A stretch of 35,564 bases of DNA from Corynebacterium urinipleomorphum (GTDB taxonomy: Bacteria > Actinomycetota > Actinomycetes > Mycobacteriales > Mycobacteriaceae): NCBI RefSeq assembly GCF_900155535.1, contig NZ_LT706964.1, positions 81,447 through 117,010 on the forward strand. Direction: 5' to 3'. The translations under genes were made by a program, and so were the position numbers. The notes beneath the pieces are model-generated. The model ran no database searches. It saw only the letters and a program-made list of their open reading frames with translations, and was not told the origin of the DNA. This document shows, one piece after another, positions 7,530 through 16,308 of the stretch. Numbering within the stretch: position 1 is the first letter of the stretch; the number at the start of each line of letters is the position of its first letter.

Positions 7530-8867
7530 ATGTCCCGTATGCGCATGACTGTGATTGGGACTGGATACCTGGGAGCAACGCACGCCGCCTGCATGGCGGA
7601 GCTGGGCCACGAGGTGCTCGGCATTGATGTTGACCAGGCGAAGATCGACGCGTTGAAGGACGGCAAGGTTCCGTTCTACGAGCCGGGTCTGCCCGAGGTG
7701 CTCGAGCGCAATATCGAGTCCGGCCGCCTAGGCTTCACCACCGATTACGAGGAAGCGGCCGCTTTTGCCAACGTCCACTTCATCGGCGTGGGCACCCCGC
7801 AGCAGCGCGGATCGTACGCTGCGGACACGACGTATGTGGAGGCGGCCATTGACAGTCTCGTGCCCCACTTGGAGGGCCAGCACCTGATTCTGGGCAAGTC
7901 GACTGTCCCGGTCGGCACTGCCCGTGCATTGCAGGAGCGCGCTGACGCCGTGGCGGCGCAGGCGGGCAAGGGTGCGCGCGTGGAAATCGCGTGGAACCCG
8001 GAGTTCCTGCGCGAGGGCTACGCGGTCAAGGACACCATCGAGCCCGACCGCATCGTGCTGGGCACCCGCGAGGAGAATTCACGCGCTGAGGAGATCGTCC
8101 GCGAGATCTACGCCACTCCGCTGAGCCACGACACCCCGTTCATCGTCACCGATCTACAGACCGCTGAGCTGGTCAAGGTCTCAGCGAACGCGTTCTTGGC
8201 CACCAAGATCAGCTTCATCAACGCTGTCTCCGAGGTCTGTGAGATCGTCGGTGCGGATGTCACCCAGCTTGCGGACGCGATCGGCCACGACGACCGCATC
8301 GGCCGCAAATTCCTCGGTGCCGGTCTCGGCTTCGGTGGCGGCTGCCTGCCCAAGGACATCCGCGCGTTCATGGCGCGCGCCGGCGAGGTCGGTGCGGATC
8401 AGGCGTTGACGTTCCTGCGCGAGGTCGACGCAATCAACATGCGCCGCCGTCAGCGAGTGATTGACCTGTCGCGTGAGGTGCTCGGATCCCTGATCGGCCG
8501 ACGCATCACGGTGCTCGGCGCCGCATTCAAACCGAACTCCGACGATGTGCGCGATTCGCCGGCACTCGCGGTCGCCGGCCAACTCAATCTCGCCGGCGCG
8601 GCCGTCCGCGTCTACGACCCGCAGGGTATGGACAACGCCCGCAAGGTGTTCCCGACGTTGGATTACGCGTCCTCCCTCGACGACGCATTGACCGACGCCG
8701 AGCTTGTGATTCTCGCCACAGAGTGGGACGAGTTTAAGCAGCTCGACCCCGAGCACGCAGGGGAACTCGTGGCTAAGAAAACGCTTATCGACGCCCGCAA
8801 CGTCCTCCCCGTCGACGCTTGGAAGGCTGCCGGCTGGGAGCTCCACGCCCTCGGCCGTTCCCTCTAA
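7530..8867 (+). CDS. ugd: UDP-glucose 6-dehydrogenase
   Basis: 445 residues, the family's usual length. It oxidises UDP-glucose to UDP-glucuronate in two NAD-dependent steps. An N-terminal Rossmann motif (VIGTGYLGATHAA), the central helix region with NAFLATKISFINAV, and the catalytic Cys272 in GGGCLPKD are all present, as is the C-terminal NAD/UDP domain (AAFKPNSDDVRDSPAL). The product feeds glycan and glycolipid synthesis. ATG codons at 7530, 7539 and 7545 are all in frame; the first is given, though the conserved protein begins nearest MRMTVIGTG (7539). Upstream of the surface-protein gene in the same direction but separated by 228 bp with its own promoter. Confidence 0.93.
   Translation: MSRMRMTVIGTGYLGATHAACMAELGHEVLGIDVDQAKIDALKDGKVPFYEPGLPEVLERNIESGRLGFTTDYEEAAAFANVHFIGVGTPQQRGSYAADTTYVEAAIDSLVPHLEGQHLILGKSTVPVGTARALQERADAVAAQAGKGARVEIAWNPEFLREGYAVKDTIEPDRIVLGTREENSRAEEIVREIYATPLSHDTPFIVTDLQTAELVKVSANAFLATKISFINAVSEVCEIVGADVTQLADAIGHDDRIGRKFLGAGLGFGGGCLPKDIRAFMARAGEVGADQALTFLREVDAINMRRRQRVIDLSREVLGSLIGRRITVLGAAFKPNSDDVRDSPALAVAGQLNLAGAAVRVYDPQGMDNARKVFPTLDYASSLDDALTDAELVILATEWDEFKQLDPEHAGELVAKKTLIDARNVLPVDAWKAAGWELHALGRSL
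8782..8793 (-). repeat. Dispersed 12-mer CGTCGATAAGCG, copy in ugd
   Basis: Exact copy on the minus strand; read in ugd as T-L-I-D-A. Confidence 0.6.
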
Positions 8868-8937
8868 CTCTGGTTAAGACGAGTGTGAGCCATTTTTCGG
8901 ACACTAGCCCGACACGGCAGTGGGGGGCTGTGGGACC

Positions 8938-8943
8938 TATAAT
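8938..8943 (+). promoter_or_regulatory. -10 element of the surface-protein promoter
   Basis: A perfect TATAAT. A second candidate, TATGCT, is about 30 bp downstream (8970-8975). No convincing -35 is seen, which is common in corynebacteria. The transcript would start near 8950 and carry a leader of about 145 nt. Confidence 0.5.
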
Positions 8944-8980
8944 TACCTGCGTATGTGTGGGATCTTTAGTATGCTAATTG

Positions 8981-9025
8981 CCTGTGAAAACATCGCTGCT
9001 TGAAGCGAGTTCTTCACAGGTTTTT
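8981..9025 (+). terminator. Terminator-like hairpin in the leader of the surface-protein gene
   Basis: CCTGTGAA (8981-8988) pairs with TTCACAGG (9013-9020); inside, TCGCT pairs with AGCGA; five T residues follow at once (9021-9025). It lies downstream of the TATAAT box and 70 bp before the start codon, so it could attenuate the surface-protein transcript, or simply end ugd read-through if the true promoter lies further down. Confidence 0.6.
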
Positions 9026-9095
9026 ACGTATACGTCTGGCCACAAACCTGTTGTAGATTTTGCTGGTCTCACTACTTCAAGGATTGGACTAATCC

Positions 9096-12000
9096 ATGGG
9101 CTCTGCCACCGCGCGTCCGCGCCTTTCCGTTGCCTTCTCTACCCGCGCGATGAGCGCAGCTACTATCGCCATCCTCGGTTTGACCACCATCCAGGTCGTC
9201 GACTCGCCGCTTGCACCTTTGCCTGTCGCAGCTGCTGCGCAGAGGAATATCCTGGGTAACAACAATTCAGTCCTCGCGACATATGACGACCAGGACCCGG
9301 CGTCCGTGCCGTGGAACACCACCGTCAAGCAGAACGTCACGCGCTACGGCACCCTGTACCTGAGCCTCGACGCGGTAGAGCAAGACGGTATCGCTAAAAC
9401 GGGTAAGTACGACCAATGGGGTAGCCCGGTGCCACTGACCATCTGGGACACCGCGAACCAGACGAAATACCGCAATGGGTTTACTAGCGCAGTCCGCCCA
9501 GATCCGTTCAGCAACTCCAACAAGATTACGACCCAGCTCGGTGACTGGACCTACGTGTCCCAGAGCTCGTCGTTCACCGTGACCTGGAACCCCGCCCCCG
9601 GCTACATCGGCTACGCCCCGCCGCTGCCGATCCAGATCGATCCGTCGAAGCCGGGTGGGCAGCCCTCTCCCCAGTACGACTACGCCACGACCGGTCTGCC
9701 GGGCAAGACCACCACCCCGCTCACGTCTACGGGTGCGCTCGGCACGACGCAGACCACGCAGGCCGGAACAGGGTTCCAAGGTGTCACCGACGGCATCATC
9801 TGGGACTACCAGCCCACCTACGCATTCCAGATTGACCGCAACGACCCGATTGCGGCGAAGGCAAACATCGCAGACGCCGATTATGTCACCGAAAACGGTA
9901 ACTACGTCGGCTACGTCACCACCGAGCTGAGCACCAGCGAGGGCCGGTACACGATTAACCCGGACTCCGGCGAGGTCACGTTCACCCCGAACAACGACTT
10001 CTTCAAAACAGGTGACCCGACCACCAAGCAAGCCACCCCGATCCGCGTGATCGTGTCCAACATGACCACGAACACGGACGAGGGCAACGGCCGCGTCATG
10101 GCCTACGGTGTCACCCGCCCCGCGCACACGATCAACGACAACAACCCCTCGCGCGCTGAGGTCACGACGACTTACACCCCGACGGTGACCAAGCCGTCGG
10201 TGCAGCTCAAGGACGTCGCAGCGCAGAACCAGGTCGGCCGCGCCGTGACGTTGCGCCCGAACTACGCGCAGGCTGACGGCGCACCGGCGATCAACACGGA
10301 CACCGTTGAGCTGCTGAACCCGGACGGCACAACCGCCGGCAAGACCCTCACCGTCGCAGGCGAGGGCACCTGGCAAGTCAACTCTGATGGCACCATCACC
10401 TTCACCCCGCAGGTCGGCTTTATCGGCGACCCGACCCCGGTGAAATACACCGCGAAAAACACCGCTGGTATCCAGGCGGACCCGGCCACGCTCACCGTCG
10501 ACTACTTCGTGCCGGACGGTCGCCCGGCAACGACGTTCGGCCCCCAGGGCGTGACGCAGAAGTCCACCGACAGGACCACTTCCGAGGGCGACCGCGGACT
10601 GACCGCCCAGCAGATGTTCCCGGGGTATCCCACCAACTGGTACAGCTCGTTCACCTACCAGCTTGTAGCCAGGAACGGCGACGTTGTCGCACCGAACACC
10701 GCGCTCAAGTACGACAAGGTTGGCACCTACACCATCGACGCCGCGTCCGGCGAGGTCACCTTCACCCCGGATCCGTTCTTCGTCGGCCCGGCACCGGAGG
10801 TCGGCGTGCGCATCGCCAACCTCACCACCGCGAACGGCCAGGAGCGCGGCGCGGACGGCTCCTACTTACCCGTGGTTACCGCCTCGAACGTGTACCTCCA
10901 GCCCGCGTTCGCCAACGGCAACGTCGGCGACACGCTTAAGGCCACACCGGACTACGCCATCGCCGGCCTGCCGAAGATCGACACCGAGAGCATTTCGCTT
11001 ATCGACGATTCCGGCAAACGCGTCGGCACCACCCTCACCGTAGAGGGCCAGGGCACCTGGACCGTCGATCTTGCGACCGGTGAGTTCTCCTTCACCCCGG
11101 TTGCGGGCTTCCTAGGCAACCCGGCGCCGGTGAAGTACACCGCGAGGAGTGTCGACGGTATCGCGGCCCGCGAGCCGTCCACCGTCACGGTTACCTACAA
11201 CCCGCTGGTCACCCGTACCGCCACCACCATCGGCGGCCCGACCGACACCCAGAAATCCACCGACCTGAACTCCCCGGGCGACGCCGGCAAGACCACCGCG
11301 GAGCTCTTCCCGGGCCTGCCCGAGGCTTGGTTCAACGCGCCGGTGCAGTTCAAGCTCGTGGACGGCACCAACCTCGTCGACACCCTCACCGTCGATGGCG
11401 AGGGCACCTACACCATCGATCCCACCACCGGCGTGGTCTCGTTCACTCCGGACCCGAACTTCCTCGGGGGTGCACCCTCCAAGCAGGCTGGTGGTGTAAA
11501 GATCCAGGCGGTGAACACCACATCCAACGGCACGAAGGTCAACTCGACGCTCATCGCGCAGTACATCCCGACGGTGGAGAACCGCACGTACACGCTGCCG
11601 TCCGCGACCAGCTCGGCGCCGATCGGCCAGCCGGGATCGGTTACCCCGGACTACGGCACCACCATCAACCCGACGAGCGTGCAGCTTCTCGACGCTGACG
11701 GCAACCCCGTCGGCAAGACGCTGGACATCCCGGGCCAGGGCACCTGGTCCGTCAACCCGACCACCGGCGAATTCACGTTCACGCCGGTACCGGGCTTCGT
11801 CGGCACGCCGGTGACCGTGCTCTACACCGCCGCGGCCACTGACGGCGGCACGGTGACCGGCACCGGTGGTGTGACCATCACCTACCCGGCGGCCATTACG
11901 GTCCCCGCCACCACCGTCGGCCCGCAGGGCACCGCCCAGAACAGCACCGACAAGGGCGCGAACGACACCGGCCGCACCCCTGCCGAGATGTTCCCGAACC

Positions 12001-15000
12001 TGCCGACAGATTGGTACGGCAAGGACAACAGCCCCGTGAAGTTCCAGCTCGCGGGTGCAACCGACAATGTGCTCACCGTCGAGGACGTGGGCACCTACAC
12101 CATCGACCCGGTCAAGGGCACCGTGAAGTTCGAGCCGGAGAAGGGCTTCACAGGCCAGGCCCCGGCAGTGGAGATCCAGACCGTCGGCCTCAGGGACGCC
12201 AGCGGCCAGCCGGCCGAGATGACCAGCACCTACCAGCCGTTCGTTGTGCCGGTGCGTGTTGAGATCCCGTCCGACTACGCGAAGGCCACCCGCATCGGCC
12301 AGCCGGTCACGATCACGCCCGAATACCTCGACAAGACTGTCGACACGAGCACGATCCGGATCATCGCGCCGCCAGGCAGCACGCTCTCCGATGACGGCAA
12401 GACGCTGGTTGTGCCGGGCGAGGGCACATGGACCGTCGATACGCAAGGCGTGTTTACCTTCACCCCGCAAGGGCCGGAGGCGCCGGGCGGCGCGTTCGTT
12501 GGCAGCCCGACCCCGATCGATTATACGGCCACCAACTTCGACGGTATTCCCGCACAGGTGCCGGGTCAGATCTCCGCGTTCTACCCGACGCCGGATCCGG
12601 CCTCGGTGGTCACGACCGGCCTGCAGGGTGTCACGCAGCACTCCGACGATAAGGGCCGTCAAGACCAGGGCTTGACAGCTAAGGAGCTGTTCCCGAACAT
12701 TTCGCAGGCAACGTGGTGGGATCAGGCTGTGTTCGGCTTGTACGATGCCAACGGCAAGCTGGCGGAGAACAACACCCTCACCGTCGCTGGCGAGGGCACG
12801 TACACCATCGATCCGAAGACCGGCCAGGTCACGTTTACCCCGGACCCGACATTCGTGGGTACGGCGCAGTCGGTAGGCATCGGCATCGTCAACGCCCAGG
12901 GCACACCGACGGCAAGGTACACCGCAGTCGTCGAGCCGGTGGACGTGCACCTGAACGATGCATCCGGCATTGCCAACGTCGGTGCGCCTCTGAAGGCCAC
13001 GCCGAGGTACTCGAACAGCATCGACAAGTCCACAGTCGAATTTGTCGGCCCCGACGGTAAACCGGCCGGCAAGGAGTTGAAGGTCGATGGCCAGGGCACG
13101 TGGACCGTTGATAACAACGGCACCTTCACCTTCACGCCGGTCGATGGCTTCTTCGGGACTCCGACCCCGGTGAACTACACCGCGAAGAACACCAACGGTG
13201 TGCAATCGACCGACACGGGCACGGTGACGGGGTACTACCGGGATCCGAAGACGTCGCCGTCGGTCACCACGGGTGACGTGAACCAGACGCAAACCTCGAA
13301 GACCGGCGCGGAGATGTTCCCGTCGTTCCCGAACAACTGGAGTGTCACGTACTCGCTTTCTGGCGCGACCGATAAAAAGATCGAGACCGCCGAGGGCACG
13401 TTCGAAATCGATCCTGGGACAGGCGTGGTCACCTTCACCCCGGCGAAGGACTTCACCGGCACCCCGGATCCGGTGACGGTTCAGGCCACCACGGCGACAG
13501 GCGCAACGGTGTCCACAACGTACCAGCCGTCGGTGACCAAGACGACGACCACGACTAACACCGAGAAGGCCACGGAAACGTCTACCCAGGCAGCTACACC
13601 GACGACGATCACCACGACCATCGACGGAACGCCTACAACAATCACCACCACTCAGACACAGAAGGTCACCGAGACCAAGAACCTCACCGCCACGGTGACT
13701 GCAGATCCGGTGACTGCAACGGTCACGCAGGACCCGATCACGGTGACGCCAGCGCCGGTGACCACAACAGTCGAGGTGACCGGTGCGACGCAGACTGTCA
13801 CCATCACGCCGACTCCGGTGACGCTCACCCCGGAAGCAGTCACCACGACGGTCAATGGGCAGGCGATCACGGTGACGGCACCGCCGATCACGCACACCCC
13901 GGAGCCGGTCACCACCACGGTGAAGCAGCAGGCGGAGCCGGTGACGGTGACTGTGGTGCCGCCGACGGTCGTCGTCACGCCTGATCCTTCGACTGTGACG
14001 GTGACTCCGCCGCCTTCGACCACCACGATCCAGGTTCCGTCGAAGGAAACCCGGATCAAGGTGGAAGGTTCCACGGTCGAATTTACCGCGCTCAAGAACA
14101 ACCCGTTCGCGGTGGAGCTCAGGGACACCAAGCTCGACCCGAACTCGCTGGCATTCCGCCCGATCGATGGCGCGACCATCTCCGAGGACGGCAGGAGCAT
14201 GAAGGTTCAGGACCAAGGTGAGTGGAAGATCCTGGAGGGCGGCGCTGTCGCGTTCTTCCCGCTGCCGAACTTTGTGGGCGAGGTCACCGAGGTGCAGCTG
14301 GACTACACGCGTACCGACGGTGCCACGGTGGACCAGCCGGTGCGCATCCACGGCACGTACGTCGAAGGTGTTTTGCCGCCGGTGACGGAAACAACCACGA
14401 CCACAGCGACCAAGCCGACCACGGTCACTCCGCCGGAGGGCAAGCAGGCCAAGGATCTGGACTTCGTCCTCGAGAAGGGCAAGCCGTTCACTGATCAGAT
14501 CACAGGCACCAACGTCGATCCTTCAACGCTTAAGTTCCGTCCGGTTGAGGGAGGTAATTTGCTTGACGACGGCAAAACCCTCACCGTCCCAGGCCAAGGC
14601 ACCTGGAAACTCGACGACAACGGCAAGGTGACCTTCACACCGGAGAAGGAATTCACCGGCAAGGTCACCCCGGTCGTCGTCGAGTTCACCGACAAGACGG
14701 GCAAGCCCGGAACAGTCACGATCACAGGCCGCTACTGGGATCCGCTGTGGGGCCTGCTCGCCCTCATCCCGGTCGTCGGTCTGATCCCGCTGCTGTCGGG
14801 TCTGATCCCTGGCGGCTCCAGCATCCCGGGTCTGCCGGGTGGTTCCAGCACGCCGGGTCAGCCTGGACAGCCTGGTCTGCCAGGCCTTCCGGGGCTGCCC
14901 GGCCTGCCCGGTAGCGGCGACGACAAGACGCCGAACCCCGCAACGGTTCCGCAGCCCAGCGCCCCGGCCCCGCAGCCGGGCACTCCGGACGGCACCACCC

Positions 15001-15269
15001 CGGGTCAGGGTGACGGCACTCCGGCGACGGGCGACTCTGCCACCACCGGAACCGGCACCACCGGCTCGACGGGATCCACCGGTTCCACGGGCTCGGGTGA
15101 CTCGTCGGCCTCGTCTGATACGACTGGTTCGACAGACTCAACCGACTCGGGCGAATCCTCGGACGGAAGCCTGGCATCCACCGGTGCAAACGTCCTGTGG
15201 GCGCTGCTCATCGGCACCTTGCTGACGATCGCGGGCGTGTTCATGGTTCGCCGCCGCCGCGAAAGCTAG
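9096..15269 (+). CDS. Giant cell-wall-anchored CshA-type fibrillar surface protein
   Basis: 2057 residues. Order: long signal peptide (cleavage near PVAAAAQ, about residue 48); a unique N-terminal domain to about 230, a candidate binding head; then about eleven alternating repeats of roughly 90-125 residues. One type holds GTYTIDP.TG.VTFTPDP.F.G, the other G.GTW.V...G.FTFTP..GF.G.P.PV.YTA, both typical of CshA-type fibril repeats. A Thr/Val/Pro stalk of TVT.DPVT units (about 1481-1655), two more repeats, a hydrophobic GLLALIPVVGLIPLL segment, a collagen-like PGQPGLPGLPG stretch (about 1905-1942), a Ser/Thr/Gly linker, and the sorting signal LASTG (2026-2030), a membrane helix and RRRRES follow. 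Sortase E-type enzymes use LAxTG. Likely an adhesin. The ATG has only a weak AAGGA far upstream; an alternative ATG is at 9150. Confidence 0.9.
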   Translation: MGSATARPRLSVAFSTRAMSAATIAILGLTTIQVVDSPLAPLPVAAAAQRNILGNNNSVLATYDDQDPASVPWNTTVKQNVTRYGTLYLSLDAVEQDGIAKTGKYDQWGSPVPLTIWDTANQTKYRNGFTSAVRPDPFSNSNKITTQLGDWTYVSQSSSFTVTWNPAPGYIGYAPPLPIQIDPSKPGGQPSPQYDYATTGLPGKTTTPLTSTGALGTTQTTQAGTGFQGVTDGIIWDYQPTYAFQIDRNDPIAAKANIADADYVTENGNYVGYVTTELSTSEGRYTINPDSGEVTFTPNNDFFKTGDPTTKQATPIRVIVSNMTTNTDEGNGRVMAYGVTRPAHTINDNNPSRAEVTTTYTPTVTKPSVQLKDVAAQNQVGRAVTLRPNYAQADGAPAINTDTVELLNPDGTTAGKTLTVAGEGTWQVNSDGTITFTPQVGFIGDPTPVKYTAKNTAGIQADPATLTVDYFVPDGRPATTFGPQGVTQKSTDRTTSEGDRGLTAQQMFPGYPTNWYSSFTYQLVARNGDVVAPNTALKYDKVGTYTIDAASGEVTFTPDPFFVGPAPEVGVRIANLTTANGQERGADGSYLPVVTASNVYLQPAFANGNVGDTLKATPDYAIAGLPKIDTESISLIDDSGKRVGTTLTVEGQGTWTVDLATGEFSFTPVAGFLGNPAPVKYTARSVDGIAAREPSTVTVTYNPLVTRTATTIGGPTDTQKSTDLNSPGDAGKTTAELFPGLPEAWFNAPVQFKLVDGTNLVDTLTVDGEGTYTIDPTTGVVSFTPDPNFLGGAPSKQAGGVKIQAVNTTSNGTKVNSTLIAQYIPTVENRTYTLPSATSSAPIGQPGSVTPDYGTTINPTSVQLLDADGNPVGKTLDIPGQGTWSVNPTTGEFTFTPVPGFVGTPVTVLYTAAATDGGTVTGTGGVTITYPAAITVPATTVGPQGTAQNSTDKGANDTGRTPAEMFPNLPTDWYGKDNSPVKFQLAGATDNVLTVEDVGTYTIDPVKGTVKFEPEKGFTGQAPAVEIQTVGLRDASGQPAEMTSTYQPFVVPVRVEIPSDYAKATRIGQPVTITPEYLDKTVDTSTIRIIAPPGSTLSDDGKTLVVPGEGTWTVDTQGVFTFTPQGPEAPGGAFVGSPTPIDYTATNFDGIPAQVPGQISAFYPTPDPASVVTTGLQGVTQHSDDKGRQDQGLTAKELFPNISQATWWDQAVFGLYDANGKLAENNTLTVAGEGTYTIDPKTGQVTFTPDPTFVGTAQSVGIGIVNAQGTPTARYTAVVEPVDVHLNDASGIANVGAPLKATPRYSNSIDKSTVEFVGPDGKPAGKELKVDGQGTWTVDNNGTFTFTPVDGFFGTPTPVNYTAKNTNGVQSTDTGTVTGYYRDPKTSPSVTTGDVNQTQTSKTGAEMFPSFPNNWSVTYSLSGATDKKIETAEGTFEIDPGTGVVTFTPAKDFTGTPDPVTVQATTATGATVSTTYQPSVTKTTTTTNTEKATETSTQAATPTTITTTIDGTPTTITTTQTQKVTETKNLTATVTADPVTATVTQDPITVTPAPVTTTVEVTGATQTVTITPTPVTLTPEAVTTTVNGQAITVTAPPITHTPEPVTTTVKQQAEPVTVTVVPPTVVVTPDPSTVTVTPPPSTTTIQVPSKETRIKVEGSTVEFTALKNNPFAVELRDTKLDPNSLAFRPIDGATISEDGRSMKVQDQGEWKILEGGAVAFFPLPNFVGEVTEVQLDYTRTDGATVDQPVRIHGTYVEGVLPPVTETTTTTATKPTTVTPPEGKQAKDLDFVLEKGKPFTDQITGTNVDPSTLKFRPVEGGNLLDDGKTLTVPGQGTWKLDDNGKVTFTPEKEFTGKVTPVVVEFTDKTGKPGTVTITGRYWDPLWGLLALIPVVGLIPLLSGLIPGGSSIPGLPGGSSTPGQPGQPGLPGLPGLPGLPGSGDDKTPNPATVPQPSAPAPQPGTPDGTTPGQGDGTPATGDSATTGTGTTGSTGSTGSTGSGDSSASSDTTGSTDSTDSGESSDGSLASTGANVLWALLIGTLLTIAGVFMVRRRRES
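10996..11007 (-). repeat. Dispersed 12-mer CGTCGATAAGCG, copy in the surface-protein gene
   Basis: Exact copy on the minus strand; read as S-L-I-D-D in the protein. Confidence 0.6.
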
Positions 15270-15292
15270 GTTCTTACCCCTAGCCGATAGAT

Positions 15293-15336
15293 AATGGAAC
15301 CGGTCACCGCACGAATGCGCGGTGACCGGTTCCATT
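15293..15336 (+). terminator. Strong terminator hairpin after the surface-protein gene
   Basis: A perfect 18-bp stem: AATGGAACCGGTCACCGC (15293-15310) and its exact reverse complement (15319-15336), with an 8-nt loop. It probably ends the surface-protein transcript and also the convergent DUF559 gene. There is no extended T run. Confidence 0.85.
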
Positions 15337-15832
15337 CGTCATGCGGTTACAGCGTGCCCTTCGAGTCTTGTCACCACAGAAAAACGAACAGTCACCTAGC
15401 TCGCGAGCAGGCGAGCCTGGTGCTGAATTGCCTGGAAGAGGAAGTGCTTCAGCTGCCCGAGCGTGCCGACGGTCACCCGAAGGACCTGCCACCCAAGCAC
15501 CGCGCACTCCAAGTTGATGCGTGAATCCTTGTCGCGCTGGCTGCGCTCCAGGTGGTGGTCGCCGTCGTACATGATGCCGATCTTCAGTTCCTGAATCGCG
15601 AGGTCCAGCGTTGTGACCAGGCGGTCGCCGTTTCGGACAGGGACTTGTTCGAGGAGGGTGAGGCTGAGTTCGTCGCAAAGTGCTTGGCAGATCAACCGCA
15701 TCTCAGTTTCTTTCGGGGAATCGGCCTTGTCGCTGGATTGGGCGACCAGGGGCTCGATCCAGGCGCGTTCGATTCTCTTGTGGCATGCGGCGAGGAGGTC
15801 GGTGGGTGAGAGGGGGAGGTGGCGGCGGATGG

Positions 15833-15844
15833 CGTCGATAAGCT
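15833..15844 (+). repeat. Dispersed 12-mer, one mismatch, in DUF559 gene
   Basis: CGTCGATAAGCT; encodes L-I-D on the minus strand. Confidence 0.4.
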
Positions 15845-16299
15845 GAATCGTGCGGATGTCGACTGGGGCTAAGTCTTGAACTGGGAAAACCTCCCAACTG
15901 TGCTTCACCGTGCGGATGTGCATGATCGCGTGGGCTGCTGCTAGATCGGGCGGGGATATGCGGAGACTGAGGCCCTGGAATGTGACTGTCCACCATTCTC
16001 CTTTGGGTTCGCGGAGGACGTGGGGCGTGAATTGGGTAGGTGGTTCGGTTTTGCGGACTTTCCAGAACAGGGTGGTGTCGCACGAATCTGCGAAGAACGG
16101 GAGGCCGAAAACCGCCAGGGCGCTGAGGCCACAAATGATGTGGCCAGGGCGTTCGAGCGCCATAGCGACGGCCCGAAGAGCGGCCGGGGCGTGATAAGTG
16201 ATGCGCCGCGGGTGGTGGGTGGCCTGGTGGTAGACGAGGTTGGCTGGGCGGAGGTTGGCGGAGTCGGTCTTAATGGTCTTCGAGACCGGGGCGCCGCGG

Positions 16300-16308
16300 T
16301 CGTGGGTG
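16300..16308. repeat. Target-site duplication, left copy
   Basis: TCGTGGGTG directly abuts the left end of the IS256-family element and is identical to 17732-17740. Confidence 0.88.

Larger units (their letters stand above)
15396..16308 (-). pseudogene. DUF559-type nuclease-like gene, major 3' part, split by IS256
   Basis: The C-terminal half contains IGIMYDGDHHLERSQRDKD followed by LGWQVLRVT, the core of the DUF559/Vsr-like endonuclease fold common in mycobacteria and corynebacteria. The first ATG in the remaining frame is 16163, but clearly coding sequence (for example SANLRPANLVYHQATHHPRR) continues upstream with no start codon until the IS256 element. Removing the element and one 9-bp target copy joins this frame, without a stop or shift, to an ATG at 17775 and gives a 315-codon gene. 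So the gene is interrupted, not naturally short; a shorter protein from 16163 is possible but would lack about 60 residues. Function unknown; the related folds act on DNA. Confidence 0.85.

Noticed and set aside
11112..14351. 1079-codon open frame antisense to the surface-protein gene
   Set aside because: Composition is Arg/His/Asp/Gly-rich without motifs, as expected from the third-position GC pattern of the real gene on the other strand. The sense protein has clear repeats and a sorting signal.
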